Shown here: positions 23,051-31,085 of the stretch, in pieces
Position numbering within the stretch: the stretch's first letter is position 1
Layout of the letters: each line of letters starts with the position of its first letter
Source of the DNA: an uncultured Collinsella sp.
Lineage (GTDB): Bacteria; Actinomycetota; Coriobacteriia; Coriobacteriales; Coriobacteriaceae
Assembly (NCBI GenBank): GCA_900541135.1
Contig: UQIG01000014.1
Span: 1-51,578 of the forward strand
Reading direction: 5' to 3'
Length of the DNA stretch: 51,578 nucleotides
Position numbers and translations under genes: made by a program
Notes under the pieces: generated by a model
Database searches by the model: none
What the model was told of the DNA's origin: nothing
The model's input: only the letters and a program-made list of their open reading frames with translations

Positions 23051-25747
23051 ATGGAAGAAATGCCCAAGAACTACGATCCGTCGACCAACGAGCCGGCGAT
23101 CCTGCAGAAGTGGCTCGACGGCGGCTACTATAAGCGCCGTGAGGGCGTGGGCGACTGCACCGTCACCATTCCGCCTCCCAACGTGACCGGCAAGCTCCAC
23201 ATGGGCCACGCCACCGACGACTCCATCCAGGACGCCATCATCCGCATGGCCCGCATGCGCGGCAAGTCCACGCGCTGGGTGCTCGGCACCGACCACGCCG
23301 GTATCGCTACGCAGACCAAGGTCGACAAGAAACTCAAGAGCGAAGGCATCAGCCGCCTGGAGATCGGCCGCGATAAGTTTGTCGACGCCTGCTGGGATTG
23401 GACCCACGAGTACGGCGGCATCATCGTCGAGCAGATCAAGCGCATGGGCTGCTCTGTCGACTTTGATAACGAGCGCTTCACCATGGACGAGGACTACGCC
23501 CAGGCCGTGCGCAAGGTGTTCTGCGACTGGTACCACGACGGCCTGATCTATCGCGGCAAGCGCATCGTCAACTGGTGTCCCAACTGCACCACCGCTATCT
23601 CGGACGACGAGGCCGAGTACAAGGACGAGAAGGGCCACCTGTGGCACCTGCGCTATCCGTTGACCGAGCCGGTCAACGGCCAGGATTACATCGTCGTCGC
23701 TACCACGCGCCCCGAGACCATGCTCGGCGACACGGGCGTTGCCGTTTCCCCGAAGGATCCCGAGAAGGCTGCCTTTGTAGGCAAGACTGTCAAGCTCCCC
23801 ATCGTCGACCGCGAGATCCCCATCTTTGAGGATTGGCACGTCGACGCCAACTTTGGCTCTGGCTTTGTCAAGGTCACCCCGGCCCACGACCCCAACGATT
23901 ACGCCATGGGTCAGGCCCACGACCTGCCGCAGATCAATATCTTCGATGAGCACGCGGTGGTCGTCGAGGGCTACGGCGAGTTCACCGGCATGAACCGCGA
24001 CGAGTGCCGCGAGGCCGTCATCAAGTGGTTTGAGGAGCATGACCTGCTAGATCACGTCGAGGACCTCGATCACTCCGTCATGCACTGCTACCGTTGCGAC
24101 TCCGCTCTGGAGCCGTGGCTGTCCGAGCAGTGGTTCGTCGCCGTTGACAAGCTCAAGGGGCCGGCGCTCGACGCCGTCAACTCCGGCAAGGTCACCTTCC
24201 ACCCCGCGCGCTGGACGCAGACCTACACCACCTGGATGGAGAACCTCAAGGACTGGTGCATCAGCCGTCAGCTGTGGTGGGGCCACCGAATCCCCGTGTT
24301 CTACTGCGAGGACTGTGGCTGGGAGGACGCCCTGACCGAGGACACCGACGTGTGCCCCAAGTGTGGCGGCCATCACGTGCATCAGGACGAGAACGTGCTG
24401 GACACCTGGTTTAGCTCGCAGCTGTGGACCTTTGCCACGCAGGGCTGGCCGCAAAAGCCGGAGCTGCTCGAGGGCCATCACCCCACGACGGCGCTGGTCA
24501 CCGCGCGCGACATCATCGCGCTGTGGGTCGCTCGCATGGTCATGAGCTCGCTGTACTTCCTGGACGAGGTACCGTTTAAGGACGTCGTCATCTACCCGAC
24601 GATCCTGGCCAAGGACGGCAGCCGCATGTCCAAGTCCAAGGGCAACGGCGTTGACCCCATGGACCTCATCGGTATGTACGGCGCCGACGCCATGCGTTAC
24701 AACCTGCTGACGCTGTGCACCAACAACCAGGATGTTAAGTTCGACGCGAACATCGACAAGAAGACCAAGAAGCTCATCGACAGCCCGCGCACCGAGCAGG
24801 CCAAGTCGTTCGTCACCAAGATCTGGAACGCCAGCCGCTTCCTGCTTATGAACATGGAGGGCTACACGCCCGGCGAGCCCGTCGTGGAGACGCCGGCCGA
24901 CGCCTGGATGTTCAGCCGCCTGGCCAAGGCCGTGAAGATGGTCACCGAGGGTATTGAGAACTACACCTTTGGCGATATGGCCCGCGGCGTGCAGCAGTTC
25001 TTCTGGAACGAGGTCTGCGACTGGTACGTCGAGGTCACCAAGGCCCGCCTGAAGGGCGAAGGCCGTCTGCAGGCCCAGCGCAACCTGATCTTTGTGCTCG
25101 ACACCTCCATTCGCCTGATGCACCCGCTTATGCCGTTTGTCACCGAGGAGATCTGGGACAACATGCCGGCGAGCGTGCTCGATCTGGACGCCGAGGGCAA
25201 CGTGCACCGCGCCGAGGCGCTCATGATCGCCAAGTGGCCCGAGCCCGCCGACTATGCCAAGTATGTCGACGAGGACGCCGAGCGCGCGTTTGAGCTTTGT
25301 CGCGCTGTCGTTTCCGCCGCCCGCGCCACCCGTTCGCGCTATCGCTTGAGCCCCAAGGCCGAGCTCGACGTGGTCGTGCGCGCCGGTGCCGAGGACATCG
25401 AGAAGCTCGAGAGCCTGCGCTCCACGATTGAGCCGCTGGCCAACACGGCTTCGCTGGTCATGGGTACCGACGTCGAGAAGCCGGCTGCGAGCATCGCCGT
25501 GGTCGACGGCGGCGTCGAGGTCTTTGTGGTGCTCGAGGGCAAGGTTGACCTTTCGGCTGAGAAGGCGCGTCTGGAGAAGGAGATTGCCGCGGCCCAGAAG
25601 GAGCTCGCCGGTTGCGAGAAGACGCTCGCCAACGAGGGCTTTGTGGCCAAGGCCGCGCCTGCCGTGGTGCAGAAGAAGAGGGACCGTGCAGCTGAGCTCA
25701 AGGAGATCCTGGCGGCGCTGACTGCTCAGGTTGCTGACTTCTCGTAG
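23051..25747 (+). CDS. valS: Valyl-tRNA synthetase
   Basis: Class I aminoacyl-tRNA synthetase charging tRNA-Val. It has 898 residues, normal for the family. The HIGH motif reads HMGH in PPNVTGKLHMGHA at about 43-55; the KMSKS loop reads RMSKS in DGSRMSKSKGNG at about 522-533. The editing (CP1) domain in between has the TTRPETMLGD motif at about 217-226. A C-terminal coiled coil (AEKARLEKEIAAAQKELAGCEK) interacts with tRNA in this family. AGGGAGAG precedes the ATG. No T-box leader was recognised; instead a long inverted repeat lies immediately upstream and a relative directly downstream. Confidence 0.97.
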   Translation: MEEMPKNYDPSTNEPAILQKWLDGGYYKRREGVGDCTVTIPPPNVTGKLHMGHATDDSIQDAIIRMARMRGKSTRWVLGTDHAGIATQTKVDKKLKSEGISRLEIGRDKFVDACWDWTHEYGGIIVEQIKRMGCSVDFDNERFTMDEDYAQAVRKVFCDWYHDGLIYRGKRIVNWCPNCTTAISDDEAEYKDEKGHLWHLRYPLTEPVNGQDYIVVATTRPETMLGDTGVAVSPKDPEKAAFVGKTVKLPIVDREIPIFEDWHVDANFGSGFVKVTPAHDPNDYAMGQAHDLPQINIFDEHAVVVEGYGEFTGMNRDECREAVIKWFEEHDLLDHVEDLDHSVMHCYRCDSALEPWLSEQWFVAVDKLKGPALDAVNSGKVTFHPARWTQTYTTWMENLKDWCISRQLWWGHRIPVFYCEDCGWEDALTEDTDVCPKCGGHHVHQDENVLDTWFSSQLWTFATQGWPQKPELLEGHHPTTALVTARDIIALWVARMVMSSLYFLDEVPFKDVVIYPTILAKDGSRMSKSKGNGVDPMDLIGMYGADAMRYNLLTLCTNNQDVKFDANIDKKTKKLIDSPRTEQAKSFVTKIWNASRFLLMNMEGYTPGEPVVETPADAWMFSRLAKAVKMVTEGIENYTFGDMARGVQQFFWNEVCDWYVEVTKARLKGEGRLQAQRNLIFVLDTSIRLMHPLMPFVTEEIWDNMPASVLDLDAEGNVHRAEALMIAKWPEPADYAKYVDEDAERAFELCRAVVSAARATRSRYRLSPKAELDVVVRAGAEDIEKLESLRSTIEPLANTASLVMGTDVEKPAASIAVVDGGVEVFVVLEGKVDLSAEKARLEKEIAAAQKELAGCEKTLANEGFVAKAAPAVVQKKRDRAAELKEILAALTAQVADFS

Positions 25748-25762
25748 GCGGTACTGGGGGAC

Positions 25763-25870
25763 GCGGTTTGGGGCTTTGCTCGCTACTTCGGACAGTCCTG
25801 CTCGCACGAAGGCCACATTAAGTGGCCTTCGGCTCGTGCGGAACTTGTATCGAGCAAAGCCCCAAACCGC
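25763..25870. repeat. Long-armed inverted-repeat element, family A copy 2 (after valS)
   Basis: Perfect 20-bp arms at 25763-25782 and 25851-25870, extendable by GGGA/TCCC with one bulge, enclose an inner hairpin CGAAGGCCAC-ATTAA-GTGGCCTTCG (25807-25831). Read on the minus strand, the core matches copy 1: TTCCGCACGAGCCGAAG, CCACTTAATGTGG and GCGAGC followed by AGGACT. The A-T to G-C change in the inner stem is compensated on both sides. Confidence 0.85.
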
Positions 25871-25969
25871 TCCCATAGCGGTTACGGGGGCGTCCGCTGC
25901 CTGGTAGGGCCACTTGGTTGCGGCCTTGAGGTCGCTGCAAAGCGGTGTTTGGCTGATATTTTGAATGGG

Positions 25970-26000
25970 AGGGGCTCGCTGTTGATTCGGGCCTCTTTTT
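25970..26000 (+). terminator. Terminator-like hairpin just before folC
   Basis: AGGGGCTCG can pair with CGGGCCTCT (9 pairs including two G-U) around a 9-nt loop, then TTTTT. It could end the valS transcript or act as an attenuator, because the folC ribosome site begins only 5 bases later. Confidence 0.45.
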
Positions 26001-26021
26001 ATGTTGAGGGGACTTTGGGTT

Positions 26022-27365
26022 ATGGCTAAGCGTTCTGGGTCGTATGTCGTTCCTTTCTCGTTTGAGCTGCTTTCGTTTGATGAGGCTGTGGGACTTGCTG
26101 CTGATACGGGGCGGATTTCTGGGGATGCTGGTCCTCTGCTTGAGACGGTTGTCGATATGCTCGATGAGCTGGGGCGTCCGGACGAGTATTTCGATTGCAT
26201 CCAGGTTGCCGGTACCAATGGCAAGACTTCGACTACGCGTTTTTCGGCCGCCATCCTTCGTGGTGAGGGGCTCAAAACCGCGCTGTATACGTCGCCACAG
26301 CTGGTGCGCTATCCCGAGCGCATGGAGGTTGACGGGCGCGTTGTGAGCGACGAAGCCTTTGCCCGTGGCGTTTCGGCAGCTGTCGAGGCGGGGCATCGTG
26401 TGAATGCTCGTCGTGTGGCGGCGGGGGAGCGCGCGTACACCATCACGCCGTTTGACCTGCTGACGGCTGCCGCACTTGTAGTGTTTGCCGAGGCCGCGGT
26501 GGACGTTGCTGTGCTCGAGGTTGGCATGGGCGGGCGTTGGGATGCCACGAGTGCGACCGATCCCGTCGCCGTTGCCATTACGGGCATTGGGCTCGATCAC
26601 ACACGTATTTTGGGCGACACGCTCGAGGCCATTGCGGGGGAGAAGGCTGCGGTCATCAAGCCCGGACGTCTGGTTGTGCTGGGTGAGGGTACGCACGAGT
26701 CGAGCGTTCAGCGCGTAATGGATGCTCGCTGCCGCGCGTGCGGCATTGTGCCGCTCGTGGTGAACCATGCCACGACCAAGGTGCCGGAGCACGTGGGCGA
26801 TACGGTTGAGTTTAGCTGCACCACGCCGCGTGCGATCTATACGTCGAGCATGGTCAAGCCGGCCTATCAGCCGCAGAATGCTGCGTGCGCGATTATGCTC
26901 TGCGAGGGGTATCTGGGTTGCGAACTCGATCATGACAAGCTCGATGCGTCGCTTATGGGCTGCCCCACGCCGGGCCGATTTGATGTGCTGGGAACTGACC
27001 CGCTCAAGCTGATCGACGCCTGCCATAACCCCCAGAGCTGCGAGAACTTTGTGAGCGCGCTGGACGAGATCGATCCGTGTGTTGAAAATCGCCCCACGCT
27101 GCTGTGCGCCGCGCTGGCAGACAAGGACGTGGCGAGTATCGTTGACGTGCTGATCCCGGCTTTCCCGCGCGTGGTCGTGACGCAGACCGATTCCGATCGC
27201 GCCCTGCCGGCAGAGGAGCTCGCCGCCCTCGTTGATGCCGATAAGCTCGCGGGCGTATACCCCAGCGTTTCCGAGGCCCTCGCAGCTTTCAAGGCCGCGG
27301 GCGAGCCCTTCGTAGCAGCCGGCACCATCACCCTAGCCGGCGAAGTAGCCGGCCTGCTGCGCTAA
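26022..27365 (+). CDS. folC: Bifunctional folylpolyglutamate/dihydrofolate synthase
   Basis: Mur-ligase-family enzyme adding glutamate to folates (and possibly to dihydropteroate). It has 447 residues. The ATP-binding P-loop is VAGTNGKTSTTRF at about 62-74, the family motif EVGMGGRWDATS lies at about 165-176, and the C-terminal domain has IDACHNPQSCENF. ATG at 26022 is preferred because GAGGGG lies 11 bases upstream; the ATG at 26001 would follow directly on a terminator-like T-run. valS-folC order is common in Firmicutes and Actinobacteria. Confidence 0.93.
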   Translation: MAKRSGSYVVPFSFELLSFDEAVGLAADTGRISGDAGPLLETVVDMLDELGRPDEYFDCIQVAGTNGKTSTTRFSAAILRGEGLKTALYTSPQLVRYPERMEVDGRVVSDEAFARGVSAAVEAGHRVNARRVAAGERAYTITPFDLLTAAALVVFAEAAVDVAVLEVGMGGRWDATSATDPVAVAITGIGLDHTRILGDTLEAIAGEKAAVIKPGRLVVLGEGTHESSVQRVMDARCRACGIVPLVVNHATTKVPEHVGDTVEFSCTTPRAIYTSSMVKPAYQPQNAACAIMLCEGYLGCELDHDKLDASLMGCPTPGRFDVLGTDPLKLIDACHNPQSCENFVSALDEIDPCVENRPTLLCAALADKDVASIVDVLIPAFPRVVVTQTDSDRALPAEELAALVDADKLAGVYPSVSEALAAFKAAGEPFVAAGTITLAGEVAGLLR

Positions 27366-27379
27366 CCCATCCCCTCATC

Positions 27380-27446
27380 AGTTGCGGTGAAATACGGACT
27401 GTTTTACAAGCCAGAGGCCTCAAACAGTCCGTATATCACCGCAACT
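27380..27446. repeat. TTGCGGTG-type hairpin repeat, copy 2
   Basis: Arms of 25 bp (27380-27404 and 27422-27446) with one mismatch and a 17-nt loop. It shares GTTGCGGTG and ATACGGACTGTTT with copy 1. It begins 14 bases after the folC stop. No U-tract. Confidence 0.83.
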
Positions 27447-27451
27447 CAAAA

Positions 27452-27483
27452 GCAGCCAATTTGGGACGGGGCTTTTTGGCTGC
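27452..27483. repeat. CCCCGTCCCAAAT palindrome repeat, copy 2 (reverse)
   Basis: Ends GCAGCCAA (27452-27459) and TTGGCTGC (27476-27483) around TTTGGGACGGGGCTTT, the reverse complement of the copy 1 centre. Compared with copy 1 the ends differ by paired changes (TAGCTA against CAGCCA), so complementarity is kept. Confidence 0.78.
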
Positions 27484-27518
27484 CCTGTGCCCCGAGTTGA
27501 CTCGCTTGCCACGAAATG

Positions 27519-27656
27519 GGCCTATCTACTACGTTTGACCGGTTACCCTCGACCACACGGAACATCGCGAAATAAAAACCGCAGGTAGACGGCTTGCGGA
27601 TTTTGCGAAAAGCCGGTTATGGTCGACCCGTGCGGGTTAAACGTAGTAGATAGGCC
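27519..27656. repeat. Long-armed inverted-repeat element, family B copy 1
   Basis: Exact 18-bp arms (27519-27536 and 27639-27656, GGCCTATCTACTACGTTT and complement), an inner TCGACCA/TGGTCGA pair, and a core with ATCGCGAAATAAAAACCGCA and GGTAGA. The core, not the arms, recurs at 28964-29121. Confidence 0.82.
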
Positions 27657-27682
27657 GTTTTTGTGGCGAAGCATTGGCAGGA

Positions 27683-27710
27683 TGCGGCAAAGGGCTGCCC
27701 CTTTGCCGCA
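27683..27710 (-). terminator. Hairpin at the 3' end of the M24 peptidase gene
   Basis: TGCGGCAAAGGG and its exact 12-bp complement enclose a 4-nt loop, 4 bases beyond the stop of the minus-strand peptidase gene. A strong stem, but no U-run follows on either strand. Confidence 0.55.
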
Positions 27711-27714
27711 TTGC

Positions 27715-28803
27715 CTAGTCTAGGCGGACCGAACCGTGGGGGTAGGCGTTGAGAATCTCGACGCCTGACTCAGTAACTAGGGCCAAGTCCTCGATACGGA
27801 CGCCGGTGCGGCCGGGGAGGTAGATGCCCGGTTCGATGGAGAACGTCATGCCCGGCTCCACGACCTGCTCGTTGACGAGCGAGACGTCGCCCGGCTCGTG
27901 GTCCTGCAGGCCGATCGAGTGTCCCAGGCGATGCGTAAAGTACTGCCCATAGCCCGCATCCTCAATCACGTCGCGTGCGGCGCGGTCCAGGTCACACATG
28001 CGCACGCCCGGTGCGATGAGCGCCTCGGCGGCCTCGTTGGCGCGGCGCACGATGTCGTAGATGCGCGCCGTCTCCTCGTCCGGCTCACCCCAAAAGAACG
28101 TGCGCGTCATGTCCGAGCAGTAGTTGCGATGCCGCCCGCCAATGTCGAACAGCACCACGTCGCCGCGCTTGAGAACCGTATCGTCGGGCTCGTGGTGTGG
28201 GTCGCCGGCGTTGGCACCAAAGCTCACGATCGGCGGAAAGCTAAAGCCCTCGCAGTCGTGTTTTCGATACAGACCGAGCATCTGGTCGGCAATTTCGCGC
28301 TCCGTTACGCCCTCGTGGACGAGCTTGATGGCGTCGGCCATCACGTCGTCGTTGGCGGCCGAGGACGCGCGCATCAGCTCCTGCTCGGCTTCGTCCTTGT
28401 GGGTGCGTGCGGCGGTGACGGCAAAGTCGCCCAGGAAAAACTCGCTGGCGGCGTGGCGCTCCATGAGCGGCATCAAAAAGCCGGAGCGCATGACGGTATC
28501 GATGCCGAGCGGCTTGGTCGGATCGATCTCACTCGCGATGGCGTCGGCCACGACGTCGGTATCGGTGTGGTAGGCGACGCGGGCATTGTCATACTCGGGC
28601 AGCCGATGCAGGGCGTTGACCAAGATCACGGGCTCGCAATTGCGTGCGAGCAGCACGCCACAAAAACGCTCGAACATATCGGCATAAAAGCCGGTCAGGT
28701 AATAAATCGACCACGGGTCGTTTACGAGCAGCTGCGAGCCGGGGTGCTGAGCCTCGAGGGCATCGAGCACGCGCGCCACACGCTGGTCATCGACATGTGC
28801 CAT
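27715..28803 (-). CDS. M24 family metallopeptidase (Xaa-Pro aminopeptidase/prolidase-like)
   Basis: A 362-residue cytoplasmic peptidase with the creatinase-type N-terminal domain (about 1-130) and the pita-bread metallopeptidase domain (about 135-360). The five dinuclear metal ligands can be read: Asp in VLFDIGG, Asp in CSDMTRTF, His in HRLGHSIG, Glu in SIEPGIYLPG and Glu in VRIEDL. The two supporting histidines fit HRLGHSIGLQDHEPG. Such enzymes release N-terminal residues before proline or split X-Pro dipeptides. AAAGGATG precedes the ATG. It is transcribed alone against its neighbours and both flanks are packed with structured repeats. Confidence 0.92.
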   Translation of the reverse strand: MAHVDDQRVARVLDALEAQHPGSQLLVNDPWSIYYLTGFYADMFERFCGVLLARNCEPVILVNALHRLPEYDNARVAYHTDTDVVADAIASEIDPTKPLGIDTVMRSGFLMPLMERHAASEFFLGDFAVTAARTHKDEAEQELMRASSAANDDVMADAIKLVHEGVTEREIADQMLGLYRKHDCEGFSFPPIVSFGANAGDPHHEPDDTVLKRGDVVLFDIGGRHRNYCSDMTRTFFWGEPDEETARIYDIVRRANEAAEALIAPGVRMCDLDRAARDVIEDAGYGQYFTHRLGHSIGLQDHEPGDVSLVNEQVVEPGMTFSIEPGIYLPGRTGVRIEDLALVTESGVEILNAYPHGSVRLD

Positions 28804-28850
28804 GAAACATCCTTTCGCTAGGGTGCCACCATGGTATCTCCAATGCCAGG

Positions 28851-28882
28851 GTAGTCAATTTGGGACGAGGCTATTTTAGCTG
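28851..28882. repeat. CCCCGTCCCAAAT palindrome repeat, copy 3 (reverse, diverged)
   Basis: GTAGTCAATTTGGGACGAGG, followed by CTATTTTAGCTGC, matches copy 2 in order and orientation, with substitutions in the centre and imperfect ends. Confidence 0.65.
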
Positions 28883-28929
28883 CGTCAAACATGCGGAATG
28901 ATTGTTTTGGGGCGGGCTGATAGGTAAAA

Positions 28930-28962
28930 GTAGTCAATACAGTCCCGTCCCGAATTAGCTGC
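28930..28962. repeat. CCCCGTCCCAAAT palindrome repeat, copy 4 (diverged)
   Basis: AGTAGTCAATACAGTCCCGT followed by CCCGAATTAGCTGC aligns with copy 1 in the forward orientation. It abuts the left arm of the family B element. Confidence 0.62.
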
Positions 28963-28963
28963 C

Positions 28964-29121
28964 TTCAAAAGTATGGCGGATTACGGGGCTGGACCTGTTT
29001 TACTTGACCATTGGAAAAATCGCGAAATTAAAACCGCAGGTAGAGAGCTTATCAAAAATCGATAATTGCCGGTATGGATGGGGGTCTCCGAATCAGCCCC
29101 GTAATCCGACATAGTTTTGAA
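28964..29121. repeat. Long-armed inverted-repeat element, family B copy 2
   Basis: Arms of 27 bp (28964-28990 and 29095-29121) with two mismatches, containing CGGATTACGGGGCT. The interior has ATCGCGAAATTAAAACCGCA then GGTAGAGAGCTT, nearly identical to the core of copy 1 although the arms are unrelated in sequence. Confidence 0.82.
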
Positions 29122-29164
29122 ATGGCACTAAAGTAGACACAAGCTAAATACCGATCCCAAGGCA

Positions 29165-29231
29165 AGTTGCGGTGGAATAGTTCCTGGATGCCGGGGTTTT
29201 GGCGGAAATCAGGAACTATTTCACCGCAATT
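29165..29231. repeat. TTGCGGTG-type hairpin repeat, copy 3
   Basis: Arms of 22 bp (29165-29186 and 29210-29231), two positions being G-U capable, loop 23 nt. The outer part keeps TTGCGGTG and AATA, but the inner part is GTTCCTG with CAGGAAC opposite, replacing CGGACTG/CAGTCCG in the other copies: a paired change. Confidence 0.82.
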
Positions 29232-29254
29232 GAGGAAGGGCGGGGTGGATGGCA

Positions 29255-29289
29255 GGGTAGCTAAAAGGACCCCGTCCCAAATGAGCTGC
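29255..29289. repeat. CCCCGTCCCAAAT palindrome repeat, copy 5
   Basis: GGGTAGCTAAAAGGACCCCG, then TCCCAAATGAGCTGC, forward orientation, ending exactly at the stop codon of the minus-strand DUF1667 gene. Confidence 0.7.
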
Positions 29290-29688
29290 TTAGGCTGGGT
29301 CGATGTCCATGCTGGCGATGAGGTCGATGTTGGTGTTGAGGAGGTTCTCCAGCACGACGCCGCCCATGCGAATGGGGGCGTCGATGACCAGACCGCGGAT
29401 GAGGTCCATGGCCTGGGCGTGGAGTGCCAGCGGGATGGCTTCGGCCGTGCGCACGGGCAGCAGCGCCTCGTCGCCGCCGGATACGGCTACGGTGGTGGTG
29501 AGCACGCGCATGGGGCAGGTGAGCTCCTGGTGAGCGAACTTATCGCCGCGCGGGCAGCTGTTGCCGGTCACGGAGCTCACCTCCACCACGACGCCGTTTG
29601 CGTTACGCTCCACCTCCACGGTCAAGAGGCATTCGGATGGGCAGGTGGTGCAGTTGAACTGCAATGTCTCGGTCGCATTCGTGCTCAT
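29290..29688 (-). CDS. DUF1667 domain protein
   Basis: A 132-residue protein with four cysteines arranged as a likely metal site: CTTCPSEC at about 13-20 and CPRG and CPMR further on. DUF1667 proteins are regularly encoded next to GlpA-like and FAD/NAD-dependent oxidoreductases, as here, and may carry an iron-sulfur centre, but no biochemical role is established. The ATG at 29688 was chosen because GAGGAGGGG lies 6-7 bases upstream; a longer in-frame start (29739) would overlap the previous gene by 47 bases. It is the last gene of a three-gene minus-strand operon. Confidence 0.82.
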   Translation of the reverse strand: MSTNATETLQFNCTTCPSECLLTVEVERNANGVVVEVSSVTGNSCPRGDKFAHQELTCPMRVLTTTVAVSGGDEALLPVRTAEAIPLALHAQAMDLIRGLVIDAPIRMGGVVLENLLNTNIDLIASMDIDPA

Positions 29689-29692
29689 GGCT

Positions 29693-31084
29693 TTACCCCT
29701 CCTCAACGGGGTCGACAGACAGGACAATTTCGCTAACACCCAGGTTGAGTGCGCGCTGAATCACCTTTGCCGGCAGCGGGAAGCTTTCCATTACGCTCGG
29801 TTTAAACGGGCGGACCTTGCCTGCAAACAGTTCTTCGTCGCCTGCCAGAATGCGCACGCGGGCGGCGTCGACCGGTCGGCGCACGCGGAAGTTGAGTTTG
29901 GTGAGTGCCACAGCCGTAATGCGTCCCGGCAGCGCGTAGCCCGCGATACCGGCGGGGGAGACCGTGAGCTGGCAGCTCGGGTCCGCAGTACCGTGCCCGA
30001 CGTTCGCGCCGCTCCCCAGCGCGTACGCCGCCGCAGCCGCACCGGCGCGCTCGGACTCGGTCGTCACGTTGTCGGCCAGATCGTGCACGTGCAGTACGTT
30101 GCCGCAGGCAAAGATGCCCGGCACGCCCGTTTGCAGGCTCTGGTCCACGACGGCGCCGCGCGTGCGCGGGTCAAGCTCAACGCCCGCGCCCACCGAAAGC
30201 TCGTTCTCGGGAATCAGGCCAACCGAAAGCAGCAGCGTGTCGCACGGAACAACGTGCTCGGTTCCCGGAATGGGCGCCTGGCTCTCGTCGACCCGACTCA
30301 CCTCTACGGCCTCCACGCGATCGCGTCCTATCACGCGCGTGACGGTGGTGGACAGGTGCAGCGGAATGCCAAAGTCGTCCAGACAGTTCTTGACGTTGCG
30401 GCGCAGACCGTTGGCGTACGGCATGAGCTCGTACACGCCCTCGACCGAAATCCCCTCGAGCGTGCAGCGGCGCGCCATGATGAGCCCGATGTCGCCCGAG
30501 CCCAAAATGACGGCACGCGAGCCGGGCTTGAGGTTTTCGATATTGATGTATCGCTGCGCCAGGCCGGCCGTAAATACGCCGGCGGGGCGGCTGCCGGGGA
30601 TCTTGATCTCGCTGCGCGTGCGCTCGCGGCATCCCATGGCAAGGACGACCGCACGCCCGGTGAGCTGAAGCATGCCGGTACGGCTCATGAGCGTGACGGT
30701 ATGGACTGCGGTGGTTCCCGCGGCCTCGCCCGTGTCCGGGTCGCCTACGCTCGCGCCCTCGCCCGAATCAATCCTAAGCACCATGCTGCCCAAGAACAGC
30801 GCAATGTCGGTCTCGCGCACCCGGTCGATAAAGCGCTGCGCGTACTCGGGACCGGTGAGCTCCTGTTTAAAGTGCGACAGGCCAAAGCCGGGGTGGATGC
30901 ACTGGCGGAGGATTCCGCCCAGGTGCTGCTCACGTTCAACGATGGCCACGCGCGCGCCGGCCTTTTGCGCGGCAAGCGCGGCCGCCATGCCAGCGGGGCC
31001 GCCTCCGATGACGACCACGTCGAAGGCTTGCGTTGCCACGGCGCTCGCCTCCGCGCGTCCGTCGTGCATATCAATCGTCGCCAT
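29693..31084 (-). CDS. NAD(P)/FAD-dependent oxidoreductase (pyridine nucleotide-disulfide-type fold)
   Basis: A 463-residue flavoprotein. The FAD Rossmann motif is VVVIGGGPAGMAAALAA at about 24-40, preceded by a non-family N-terminal extension of about 22 residues. The second dinucleotide site is AVILGSGDIGLIMARR, the NAD(P)-binding loop; IFACGNVLHVHDLADNV near the C-terminus is the FAD-ribityl motif. LGGILRQCIHPGFGL is distinctive of the oxidoreductases that pair with GlpA-like proteins and DUF1667. No CxxC redox disulfide is visible, so it is not a thioredoxin reductase. It starts 1 bp after the GlpA-like gene. Likely electron-transfer partner of that dehydrogenase (inference). Confidence 0.87.
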   Translation of the reverse strand: MATIDMHDGRAEASAVATQAFDVVVIGGGPAGMAAALAAQKAGARVAIVEREQHLGGILRQCIHPGFGLSHFKQELTGPEYAQRFIDRVRETDIALFLGSMVLRIDSGEGASVGDPDTGEAAGTTAVHTVTLMSRTGMLQLTGRAVVLAMGCRERTRSEIKIPGSRPAGVFTAGLAQRYINIENLKPGSRAVILGSGDIGLIMARRCTLEGISVEGVYELMPYANGLRRNVKNCLDDFGIPLHLSTTVTRVIGRDRVEAVEVSRVDESQAPIPGTEHVVPCDTLLLSVGLIPENELSVGAGVELDPRTRGAVVDQSLQTGVPGIFACGNVLHVHDLADNVTTESERAGAAAAAYALGSGANVGHGTADPSCQLTVSPAGIAGYALPGRITAVALTKLNFRVRRPVDAARVRILAGDEELFAGKVRPFKPSVMESFPLPAKVIQRALNLGVSEIVLSVDPVEEG

Positions 31085-31085
31085 C

